This document shows, piece after piece, positions 16,901 through 24,645 of a stretch of 64,000 bases of DNA. This DNA is from Tunturibacter empetritectus. GTDB taxonomy: Bacteria > Acidobacteriota > Terriglobia > Terriglobales > Acidobacteriaceae. The DNA is taken from NCBI RefSeq assembly GCF_040358985.1, contig NZ_CP132932.1, forward strand, positions 4,402,001-4,466,000, given 5' to 3'. The position numbers and the translations under genes were made by a program. Position 1 is the stretch's first letter. Each line of letters opens with the position of its first letter. Below the pieces are notes generated by a model. That model ran no database searches and had not been told where the DNA came from. It was given only the letters and a program-made list of their open reading frames with translations.

Positions 16901-16970
16901 AAGCAGCAACAAAAAAGAAAAGAGGCCCGCACAAGCAGACCTCTCCTCCTCGCGTCAATCACACTGTACT

Positions 16971-17867
16971 TCAGGCGAAACTACTATCGTCTCCGCCACC
17001 CGACCCATCATCCCCAAGGTCACCGCCATCATCGAACGAAGCATCATTACTCGAACTATCCGAGTCAAAGCTCGCATCATCGCCAGAGCCAGTGTCATCG
17101 GACCCATCAAGCGAGTCACGATCTTTTGAGGACGTATCCGAACCGCCACGCGATCCATAGTCCCGATCCTCTTGTTGCCCCAGCGACCTCTCATCTGCCG
17201 AGACATCGTGCCCTCCACGATCGTCGCCGTAGTAGTTATTGACGACCTCCTCGGTCGGACGCTGACCACCATCGAAGCCGCCCAATCCTTGGCCGCCGCC
17301 ATACCCAGCCTCATGCCCAAACCCATGCATCAGCGACTCCACGCCCTGAAATGCCAGCGCTCCTGCCGCAACCCCAGCAGCCGTCTGCAGTGCCCCGCGC
17401 ATGAACCCGCCTCCGCTCATCCCCTGCGGAGCGCCATACTGCGGCGGAGCACCATACTGTACCGGAGCCCCATACTGTGGAGGAGCGCCATAGCCACCAC
17501 CCACGGGTGCATATGGAGGGTAAGCCGGTCCCCCTTGTTGCGGATAGCCTTGCTGTGGCGGCGGTGGAGGCGGCGCAGGCTCTTCATTGCGCCCAAGTAA
17601 GCTCCCCAAAAAACTCGTCGCATGCTTCGGCTCCGGATGCTGTTGCATCTGCTCGATCTGCGCCTTCGCCTGTGTCAGTTGTGTCTGTGCCTGATCCAGC
17701 GCATACTTCTGCACCAGCACCGTCTGCGCCAGAATGTACAGAGCATCCGGATTCCGTCCCAATCCCTGCTGCAGCATCTGTTCCGCGTCCGTATCTTTCT
17801 CTGCAAGCTGCGTCTTCTGAATGCGGTCGATCAGACCGCCAATCATATCCTGTTCCTGAGGAGTCAT
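16971..17867 (-). CDS. DUF2076 domain protein with low-complexity C-terminus
   Basis: The start at ATG 17867 follows GGAAG at short spacing; the frame continues upstream to a TTG at 17897. Residues 1-75 (TPQEQDMIGGLIDRIQKTQL, then coiled-coil QTQLTQAKAQIEQM) match DUF2076. The middle is Pro/Gly/Tyr/Gln-rich with repeated YGAPPQYGAP units, then a hydrophobic patch (FMRGALQTAAGVAAGALAFQ) and an acidic Asp/Ser/Gly tail of about 70 residues. There is no signal peptide. Function is not established for the family. The tail is of a kind that often stays disordered. The gene faces the phosphatase gene across repeat copy 3. Confidence 0.75.
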   Translation of the reverse strand: MTPQEQDMIGGLIDRIQKTQLAEKDTDAEQMLQQGLGRNPDALYILAQTVLVQKYALDQAQTQLTQAKAQIEQMQQHPEPKHATSFLGSLLGRNEEPAPPPPPPQQGYPQQGGPAYPPYAPVGGGYGAPPQYGAPVQYGAPPQYGAPQGMSGGGFMRGALQTAAGVAAGALAFQGVESLMHGFGHEAGYGGGQGLGGFDGGQRPTEEVVNNYYGDDRGGHDVSADERSLGQQEDRDYGSRGGSDTSSKDRDSLDGSDDTGSGDDASFDSDSSSNDASFDDGGDLGDDGSGGGDDSSFA

Positions 17868-17901
17868 CTTCCATCCCTTTCCGTTATCCTGCACCAACTA
17901 C

Positions 17902-18099
17902 TCACAGCGCCCGCACAAACTCTGTGGCGCACTCCCAATGGACGTACACCACGCCATAACGTCGCACCAACCATCCAGACGACAGCAAATCACATCCCGT
18001 CTCAACGCTTATAGGATGCTTCGCGTCTCTCCCAGGACAACCTACGCAGGCCAGCCTACTTTCGTTCACTTCTCGAACTTCGCGCTTCGTCATCCACAC
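17902..18099 (-). CDS. possible small cysteine-containing protein (65 aa)
   Basis: The frame starts at GTG 18099 (or ATG 18093) and ends 34 bases before the DUF2076 start. It reads with plausible protein character: RLACVGCPGRDAKHPISV, then YGVVYVHWECATEFVRAL, with three cysteines and a histidine that could bind metal. I do not recognise a family and no strong ribosome-binding site precedes it. It could equally be a chance frame. Confidence 0.4.
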   Translation of the reverse strand: MWMTKREVREVNESRLACVGCPGRDAKHPISVETGCDLLSSGWLVRRYGVVYVHWECATEFVRAL

Positions 18100-18211
18100 T
18101 GACTTGTCTTAGCCCTTCTTCAGGTTTACTTCAGATTCACCAGTTCCTAACACAGTCAGCATAGAGTCCTCTCGGTAACGCAGCACGATAAATCAACAAC
18201 ACGGAGACACT

Positions 18212-19897
18212 ATGCAGCCACTCTTTCCAAAGTCAAAAAGTTCCTGGCAGCCGCTCCTCAAGGGAGCCGCAGCACTTTCCCTGGCCACCATCGCCGGTAT
18301 CCCCGCCAGCGCGCAGGACCGCGACCACGACGACCATATACGCTTCTTCCCTGGGAATCTTGTCGTCTCTCGCAGCGTCTACGACAACAACCCCAACAAC
18401 GTAAAGGTAGGCGCGCTCCTCCCGCCAAACTGCGCCAACACCACTACCCCCTGCGTCGCCGCGACCAACGACGGCACCTTCCCCTACGTCTTCAACAACG
18501 TCCTCGCCGATGGCAGCTTCGGCATCACCTCCAAGGTCTATCTCGACCAGATCACCCCCTTCGGCTTCCTCCTCGACAGCCTCGAGGTCCCCAACAGCAC
18601 CCAGCGCAACGTCCGTTCCGAGAGCAATCAGCTTGTCACCAGCTTCAGCTCGAAGTCTGAAGAGGCCCTCAACCTCTCCACCGACGGCAAGCTGCTTACC
18701 TTCATCGACTACGTCGCTCCCGTCAACGCCATCGACGTCTCCAACTCCAACACCCCCGGCGTCATCGATCCCACCAACCCCGTCGGCGTCGCCTACTATC
18801 GTGCCGTCGCCACCGTCAGCCGCTCCGGCAAGTTCTCGTTCACCGAGACCAACGCCTACAGCGGCAACAACGGCCGCGCCGCCATCTTCAACAACACCAA
18901 CGGCGCCGAATTCTTCTACACCTCCGGCAACGCAGGCAACGGCTCGAACCCCCAGCCCAACGGCGTCATCCTCGGCGCAGGCGCTCAGATCATCGATCCC
19001 GCCAACGCACCCGAGAGCTTCCAGAACCCCGGCACGCCCACCCCCGTCGCCAGCTTCTCCGTCACCCTGCTCGGCGATAAGGCCGACAAGATCGGCAAGG
19101 ACGACAACTTCCGCGGCCTCACCGTCTTCAACAACGTCCTCTACTACACCAAAGGCAGCGGCGGCAACGGCGTCAATACCGTCTACTTCGTCGACACCAC
19201 AGGCACCGCCTGCCCCAACGGCGTAGGCGTTCCCGCCGTCGGAGCAACCCTCCCCATCGCGCCTCTAGCCTACGATCCAACCAAGCTCCAAACCTCCGGC
19301 CTGCCCAGCAACATGTGCATCCTCGCTGGATTCCCCACCGCCCTGGCCAAAACCGCCAACCCCCTTGCCTTTCCCTTCGGCATCTGGTTCGCCAATGCTG
19401 ACACCCTCTACGTAGCCGACGAAGGCGACGGCTACACCGGTGGATTGGATCTCTACACCCACGCCGCCGCCCAAACCACCGCAGGCATCCAGAAGTGGAT
19501 CTTCAACGCCTCCACCAAGTCCTGGAACCGCGCCTACACCCTGCAGACCGGCCTCGAACTCGGCGTCCCCTACACGGTCAACCGATATCCCACCGGCAAC
19601 AACTCCGCCACCAGCCTTCCCTGGTCGCCAGCCACCGACGGCGTCCGTAATCTCACCGGCAGGGTCAGCGACGACGGGAAAGTCACCCTCTACGCCATCA
19701 CCTCCACCGTCAGCGGCAGCGGAGATCAGGGCGCCGATCCAAACCGCCTCGTAGCCGTCACCGACGATCTCTCCAACACCGACGCCATCAAAGCAGCTAA
19801 GGAGAAGTTCTTCACCGTCCGTAAGGCCGACTTCGCCGAGGTCCTCCGTGGCGTATCTTTCACCCCCGGCACACGACCGGATCACGATCGCTGGTAG
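18212..19897 (+). CDS. large exported protein, probably beta-propeller-like (561 aa)
   Basis: Start ATG 18212 follows a CGGAGAC site. The signal peptide is clear (LLKGAAALSLATIAGIPASAQ), then a His/Asp-rich stretch (DRDHDDHIRFFPG). The rest is a beta-rich, Asn/Gly/Thr-rich protein with repeats like YVADEGDGYTGG, GLTVFNNVLYYTKGSGGNG and WFANADTLYVAD, which suggests a beta-propeller, and two pairs of cysteines (NCANTTTPC, CPNG..MC) that may form disulfides. I do not recognise a family or a function. It stands alone and ends in a good terminator, so it is probably expressed independently. An upstream gap of about 110 bases probably holds the promoter. Confidence 0.8.
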   Translation: MQPLFPKSKSSWQPLLKGAAALSLATIAGIPASAQDRDHDDHIRFFPGNLVVSRSVYDNNPNNVKVGALLPPNCANTTTPCVAATNDGTFPYVFNNVLADGSFGITSKVYLDQITPFGFLLDSLEVPNSTQRNVRSESNQLVTSFSSKSEEALNLSTDGKLLTFIDYVAPVNAIDVSNSNTPGVIDPTNPVGVAYYRAVATVSRSGKFSFTETNAYSGNNGRAAIFNNTNGAEFFYTSGNAGNGSNPQPNGVILGAGAQIIDPANAPESFQNPGTPTPVASFSVTLLGDKADKIGKDDNFRGLTVFNNVLYYTKGSGGNGVNTVYFVDTTGTACPNGVGVPAVGATLPIAPLAYDPTKLQTSGLPSNMCILAGFPTALAKTANPLAFPFGIWFANADTLYVADEGDGYTGGLDLYTHAAAQTTAGIQKWIFNASTKSWNRAYTLQTGLELGVPYTVNRYPTGNNSATSLPWSPATDGVRNLTGRVSDDGKVTLYAITSTVSGSGDQGADPNRLVAVTDDLSNTDAIKAAKEKFFTVRKADFAEVLRGVSFTPGTRPDHDRW

Positions 19898-19936
19898 TCG
19901 CACTTCACCCCAAACAACAGTCCACCCTTATATCCC

Positions 19937-19974
19937 ATCACGGCGGAAGTCTATCTCCGCCGCGATGCGTTTTT
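19937..19974 (+). terminator. Rho-independent terminator
   Basis: ATCACGGCGGAAG pairs with CTCCGCCGCGAT (one mismatch and a wobble) and is followed by GCGTTTTT. It ends the exported-protein transcript 40 bases after its stop codon. Confidence 0.85.
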
Positions 19975-20154
19975 AATCAGTCCAGCTGCACAAAACGCCT
20001 CTAGTACATCTTCTGTTTGGAGGTATGTAAAGCAAGCGGAAGCGATATTCCACCGGCGCTCCCAGTCCCTTGAGGCTTCTACCACCCTCATCTCTACTCT
20101 GGCTTTGATCTGCAGCTCTCGCAATCACGCGAAAGGATTGTAAGCTAGAACCCA

Positions 20155-21492
20155 ATGTCTTCCTCTTCCAGCACGCAAACCATCCGCCCCGCGCGCAACT
20201 TCCAAGGCTCGCTCACACTTCCGGGCGATAAATCCATCTCCCACCGCTACGCCATGCTGGCCGGCCTCGCCGAAGGCACCACCCGCCTCTCCAACTTCTC
20301 TACCGGAGCCGATCCCCACTCCTCGCTCGCCTGTATGGAGGCTCTCGGCGCAACCATCGTCCACAAACAAGACAAGACCATCGAGATCACCGGTACCGCC
20401 GGGAAATTCCACCAACCCTCCGCCCCTCTTGACTGCGGCAACTCCGGCTCGACCATGCGGATGCTCGCCGGCCTCATCGCTCCTCATCCTCACACCTTCA
20501 CTCTCATCGGCGACCACTCCCTCACCCTCCGTCCGATGGAGCGCATTCGCAAACCACTCGGACAGATGGGCGCAATGATCGACCTCACCACGAACCCTGG
20601 CGATAAAGAAGGTCACGCCCCCATCACCGTCCACGGCGGCCCGCTCCACGCCATCGACTTCGACACTCCCATCCCCAGTGCCCAGGTCAAAACCGCAGTC
20701 CTCTTCGCCGGCCTCCAGGCCAACGGCACCACCAGCCTCACCGAATCCATTCGCACCCGCGACCACTCCGAACACGCACTGCAAGCCTTCGGCGCGACCC
20801 TCAACCGCACCAGCTCTCGGGGAGGAGAGGTAACCAAGCTAAGCATCCCCGGCAGCCAAACCCTGAAAGCAATCGACGCCACCATCCCCGGCGATATCTC
20901 CTCCGCAGCCTTCTTCCTCTGCGCCGCGCTCCTCTTCCCCGACTCCAACCTTATCCTCGACAGCGTCGGCATGAACCCGACCCGAGCCTCGCTGCTCGAC
21001 GTCATCACCGCCCTCGGCGGCAAGATCAAAGTCCTCAACGTCGAGGAGCATCACGGCGAACTCATCGGCACCATTCAGGTCAACGTCTCACCCAACGGCC
21101 TCCGCGGCATGCACATCGGCGGAGCCCTCGCCGCCCAGATCATCGACGAGCTCCCCGTCCTCGCCGCCATCGCCCCGTACACCCACGACGGCATCACCAT
21201 CCGCGACGCCAAAGAGCTCCGCGTCAAAGAGTCCGATCGCATCGCCCTGGTCGCAAAAAACCTTCGCGCCATGGGAGCCGAACTCACCGAGCACGAAGAC
21301 GGCCTGGTGATCCCCGGCAACCAGAGCCTTCACGGAGCGCAGATCGACTCCGGCACCGATCACCGCATCGCCATGGCCTTCTCCATCGCTGCCCTGCGTG
21401 CCACCGGAGACACTGAGATCCACGGAGCCGAAGCCGCAGCCATCAGCTTCCCAGAGTTCTTCGCCCATCTCGACAATCTCTGCCAACGCTGA
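20155..21492 (+). CDS. aroA: 3-phosphoshikimate 1-carboxyvinyltransferase (EPSP synthase)
   Basis: The enzyme adds the enolpyruvyl group of PEP to shikimate-3-phosphate, the sixth step of the shikimate pathway to aromatic amino acids. The 445-residue protein has LPGDKSISHRYAMLAGLAEG (substrate-binding Lys and Arg), LDCGNSGSTMRMLAGL, SAQVKTAVLFAGLQANG, and the conserved ELRVKESDR near the end. The GNSGST motif with GDKS is the usual form. It lies alone upstream of a glycosyltransferase with a 54-base gap. Start ATG 20155 has no clear ribosome-binding site close by, but no other start fits the family. Confidence 0.95.
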   Translation: MSSSSSTQTIRPARNFQGSLTLPGDKSISHRYAMLAGLAEGTTRLSNFSTGADPHSSLACMEALGATIVHKQDKTIEITGTAGKFHQPSAPLDCGNSGSTMRMLAGLIAPHPHTFTLIGDHSLTLRPMERIRKPLGQMGAMIDLTTNPGDKEGHAPITVHGGPLHAIDFDTPIPSAQVKTAVLFAGLQANGTTSLTESIRTRDHSEHALQAFGATLNRTSSRGGEVTKLSIPGSQTLKAIDATIPGDISSAAFFLCAALLFPDSNLILDSVGMNPTRASLLDVITALGGKIKVLNVEEHHGELIGTIQVNVSPNGLRGMHIGGALAAQIIDELPVLAAIAPYTHDGITIRDAKELRVKESDRIALVAKNLRAMGAELTEHEDGLVIPGNQSLHGAQIDSGTDHRIAMAFSIAALRATGDTEIHGAEAAAISFPEFFAHLDNLCQR

Positions 21493-21546
21493 GCCGACGA
21501 CTACAACGCTGCAATTTGCTAAGCTGGCTTCAATCTCAACAGGTTC

Positions 21547-22662
21547 ATGCAAACACCCCCCGGCGGCTCCCGCCCCATCCTCATCACCGAGATCGAACAG
21601 TTCGGCGGCTCCGAACGCAGCGTCCTCGCGCTCTCCCGCTGGCTGCATCAACGCAATCTGCCCAATCACGTCGTCACCTACTTCGATCGATGCAACCTCG
21701 CTCAATACGCCACCCACCGCTTGCAGGTCGTCGAACTCAACCCCACACCGGGAGCACGCAACAAGATCGCCTCCCTCCGCACTTACTTCAACCAGCAGCC
21801 CCCAAACTCACCCAAGCCGCTCGCTTCCGGCTATCAACCTTCCCTCCACGCAACCCTCGCCGGGCAGCGCGGATTCCACAGCCTCATGCACGACACGCCC
21901 TCTCTCTTCGGAGATCAGGACACCCGCCGCCTCCCCACCGATCTACGCATCGCCGTTTCAAATCGGATCATCGGCTACGGCCTGCGCTCCGGGGGCAACA
22001 CCATCGTCACCAGCGAGTACCTCCGCAGCGAATGCCGCAACGACTTCAACATCGACGCAAAGATTGCCCGTATGGGCGGCCTCGTCACTAGCACCTCAGC
22101 TTCTCTCGCTCACCCGGTAGACGACCAACTGCGAATGTTCTCCGTCTGCCGCATCGAGCCCAACAAGCGCATCGACTGGATCATCCGCGCTCTCGCTGAA
22201 CTGGAACGCGGCAACAAACCGCTGTCCTCGGTCATCGACTGGAGGCTCGACCTCGCAGGCAAAGGCTCTCTCATCCCCAGTCTTACCCAGATGGCACAAA
22301 CCCTTGGCATTGGCGATCGTATCCACTTTCACGGCTTCGTCCCAGACGGCGATCTTGAGCGACTCTTTTCACAGACCCACCTGTTCCTCATGCCTGCCGT
22401 TCAAGGCTACGGAATCCCCGCCATCGAATCGCTGCACCGCGGCATCCCCGTTCTGCTCCATCGCGAATCAGGCGTCAGCGACATTCTGCTCGACACCCCC
22501 TGGGCAACGGCCTTCACTGGAGGTGAAGAAAACATGACCCCGGCGCTCCAGTCTGCAATAGAAGGCATCCTACAGGGTAAGCATCACGCCGTCCAACAGC
22601 CCCATCTCCCCACCGAAGACGAGTGGGCCGAACGCGTCGCAACACTTTGCAATTGGCTGTAA
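21547..22662 (+). CDS. family 4-type glycosyltransferase
   Basis: A 371-residue GT-B protein. GGSERSVLALSRWLHQRNLP at the N-terminus is the usual donor-side start (FGGSE). The C-terminal half has FSVCRIEPNKRIDWIIRAL, GDRIHFHGFVPDGDLERLF and GYGIPAIESLHRGIPVLLHR, the GT4 nucleotide-sugar site (E-x7-E). There is no membrane segment, so it acts in the cytoplasm, probably on a lipid-linked or glycan acceptor. It follows aroA (54-base gap) but has no linked pathway genes. Donor and acceptor cannot be told. It is convergent with the DUF151 gene. Confidence 0.88.
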   Translation: MQTPPGGSRPILITEIEQFGGSERSVLALSRWLHQRNLPNHVVTYFDRCNLAQYATHRLQVVELNPTPGARNKIASLRTYFNQQPPNSPKPLASGYQPSLHATLAGQRGFHSLMHDTPSLFGDQDTRRLPTDLRIAVSNRIIGYGLRSGGNTIVTSEYLRSECRNDFNIDAKIARMGGLVTSTSASLAHPVDDQLRMFSVCRIEPNKRIDWIIRALAELERGNKPLSSVIDWRLDLAGKGSLIPSLTQMAQTLGIGDRIHFHGFVPDGDLERLFSQTHLFLMPAVQGYGIPAIESLHRGIPVLLHRESGVSDILLDTPWATAFTGGEENMTPALQSAIEGILQGKHHAVQQPHLPTEDEWAERVATLCNWL

Positions 22663-22668
22663 CCGAAA

Positions 22669-22687
22669 CCGTTACATTTTGTAACGG
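22669..22687. terminator. short hairpin between convergent genes
   Basis: CCGTTAC pairs with GTAACGG (7 bp, loop ATTTT), overlapping the stop codon of the minus-strand gene. It is short and has no long T-run, so a terminator role is only possible. Confidence 0.35.
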
Positions 22688-23196
22688 CCCATGTCATCGT
22701 CGTTCAGATTCTCAAGCCACCGCCGCATCTCCTCAGCATTCACATTCGGCGAGCCGCTGGCAGCCTGCTTCGAGTTCTCAAGTACTGTGCGATTGACATA
22801 GATCGGGCAGTCCCACCGCAGCGCCAGCGCAATCGCATCCGACGGCCTCGCATCCATCGTCACCGTCTCGCCCGCATGGTCCATCCAGATCACGGCAAAA
22901 AACGTATCGTCTCGCAGCTCCGACACAACTACCTTACGAACTTCAGCATTCAACCCACGAGCCATATTCTGCAACAGGTCGTGCGTCATCGGCCGCGGAG
23001 TAGCCGTCTTCTCCAGCTCCAGCGCAATTGCATTCGCCTCGAAGATCCCCACCCAGATCGGCAGCACCAGATCACTCCCAACATCCTTCAGCACAATGAT
23101 GGGCATATTCGTGACCGGGTCCATCATCAGTCCGCGAATCTGCATCTCCACTTCGTCAGGAGCCTGCACGACGGGTTGAACCGAAGAAGAATTCAT
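22672..23196 (-). CDS. DUF151 / bifunctional nuclease-domain protein
   Basis: A 174-residue protein with the DUF151 (BFN) hallmarks: MQIRGLMMDPVTNMPIIVLKD, LPIWVGIFEANAIALELEK, RPMTHDLLQN, and VTMDARPSDAIALALR. The domain is found in bacteria and plants and is named for nuclease activity in plant homologues. Biochemical evidence in bacteria is thin, so the activity is uncertain. Its start overlaps the miaB stop (TAATG), so the two are translated as one operon, with miaB first. The C-terminal 40 residues (NVNAEEMRRWLENLNDDDMG) are a helical tail. Confidence 0.88.
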   Translation of the reverse strand: MNSSSVQPVVQAPDEVEMQIRGLMMDPVTNMPIIVLKDVGSDLVLPIWVGIFEANAIALELEKTATPRPMTHDLLQNMARGLNAEVRKVVVSELRDDTFFAVIWMDHAGETVTMDARPSDAIALALRWDCPIYVNRTVLENSKQAASGSPNVNAEEMRRWLENLNDDDMGRYKM

Positions 23197-24575
23197 TAGT
23201 TGAGCACCACAAAATCCGCGGCCCGCTGCACCGCCACAAAAGGCAAAGGGTCCGCATCGGCGATAGCCTCACCCACCAGGCAGTTCGGCAGCGTCTGCGT
23301 AATCCGCACCGGCAGATAACTCCCAATCGGAGGTTGTGCCTGCGCAATCTGTGCTGTCGAAAAATTCACCGTCTTATTCTGCGAGCTGCGCCCCACCACC
23401 TGGTTGCGCGAAGGATTGTAGCTCTCCACCATCACCTCCTGCATCTCGCCCAGGTGTCGTCCGTAGTGTTCCCGCTGAATCTCTCGCTGCCGGTCCATCA
23501 AAATCCGCAGCCGCTCCGACTTCAGCTCATCGGGAATACTGTCCGCCATCGTCACCGCCGGCGTATTCGGTCTCGGCGAAAACTTGAACGCAAACACCGC
23601 GTCATACTTCACCTCGCCCACCAGCGTAATGGTCTCCTCAAAGTCCGCGTCCGTCTCACCCGGAAAACCCACAATCATGTCGCTCGTAATGCTGATGTCG
23701 CGTTTAGCGGCCTTGATCCAGCTCATCCGCTCCAGATACCACTCCCGCGTATACTCCCGCGACATCGCCTTCAGCACCGCGGTCGAACCCGACTGCACCG
23801 GAAGATGAATATGATCGCAGAGCGTTGGCGTAGCGTCGATCGCCTGCACAATGTCCCGCGTAAAGTCCCGCGGATGGGACGTCGTAAACCGCACGCGCCG
23901 AATCCCCGGCAGCTCTCCAACCGCAACCAGCAGCTCCGCAAACGACATCCGCCCCGAAGGATCGCGATACGAGTTCACGTTCTGTCCAAGAAACTGAATC
24001 TCCGTGAACCCAAGATCCACCATCTTCTTCGCCTCAACCAGCACCGAAGCCGCAGTCCGGCTGCGTTCCTTGCCCCGCGTGTAAGGCACAACACAATATG
24101 CGCAAAACTTGTCGCACCCCTCAATGATCGTGATGTACCCACGATGCGGATTCGACCGTGCCGTAAACTCCGTCTCAAACGTCAACTCTGTCTGCCGGTC
24201 ATCGAGCCCAGTGATCCGCTCCTCCCCAGCCTCCAGCCTCCGCAGCATCTCCGGCAGGTTCCGATACGAAGCCGACCCTGCCACCATCGACACATACGGA
24301 GCCTTCTCGAAGATCTTCTCGCCCTCCTGCTGGGCGACGCAGCCAAGCACAGCGAACTTCTTCCCCTCACCCTGCAGCTTCTTGTACTCATTCAGCCGAT
24401 GGAACACCTTCTGCTCCGCCTTATCGCGAATCGAACAGGTGTTATACAAGATCAACCCGGCCGCATCCTCATCCTGCACGCGGGCATAGCCCTGCTGCTC
24501 CAGCGTCCCGATGACCTTCTCAGAGTCATGGGCGTTCATCTGGCAGCCAAACGTCTCAATGTAAAAAGTCTTACT
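23196..24575 (-). CDS. miaB: tRNA-2-methylthio-N6-dimethylallyladenosine synthase
   Basis: MiaB adds a methylthio group to i6A37 of tRNAs reading codons that begin with U. The N-terminal MTTase part begins SKTFYIETFGCQMNAHDSEK with conserved cysteines (GCQMN, NTCSIRDKAEQ, GCVAQQ). The radical-SAM site is GCDKFCAYCVVPYTRG (CxxxCxxC), and a TRAM-like C-terminus follows. I chose GTG 24575, because family members start at MSKTFYIE. GTG 24608 would add 11 residues. No clear ribosome-binding site supports either. The stop overlaps the start of the DUF151 gene as TAATG. The length of about 459 residues is normal. Confidence 0.93.
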   Translation of the reverse strand, partial: SKTFYIETFGCQMNAHDSEKVIGTLEQQGYARVQDEDAAGLILYNTCSIRDKAEQKVFHRLNEYKKLQGEGKKFAVLGCVAQQEGEKIFEKAPYVSMVAGSASYRNLPEMLRRLEAGEERITGLDDRQTELTFETEFTARSNPHRGYITIIEGCDKFCAYCVVPYTRGKERSRTAASVLVEAKKMVDLGFTEIQFLGQNVNSYRDPSGRMSFAELLVAVGELPGIRRVRFTTSHPRDFTRDIVQAIDATPTLCDHIHLPVQSGSTAVLKAMSREYTREWYLERMSWIKAAKRDISITSDMIVGFPGETDADFEETITLVGEVKYDAVFAFKFSPRPNTPAVTMADSIPDELKSERLRILMDRQREIQREHYGRHLGEMQEVMVESYNPSRNQVVGRSSQNKTVNFSTAQIAQAQPPIGSYLPVRITQTLPNCLVGEAIADADPLPFVAVQRAADFVVLN

Positions 24576-24645
24576 CACAGCTACAGTATAGCCGTTCGCT
24601 GACGCCACTCATCGAGTGTCACAGAAGTTGATGACTCAGAGCCGT

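Noticed and set aside
23334-24602. A 422-codon frame antisense to miaB
   Set aside because: Arg/His/Leu-rich composition, exact overlap with a well-supported gene on the other strand, no ribosome-binding site.
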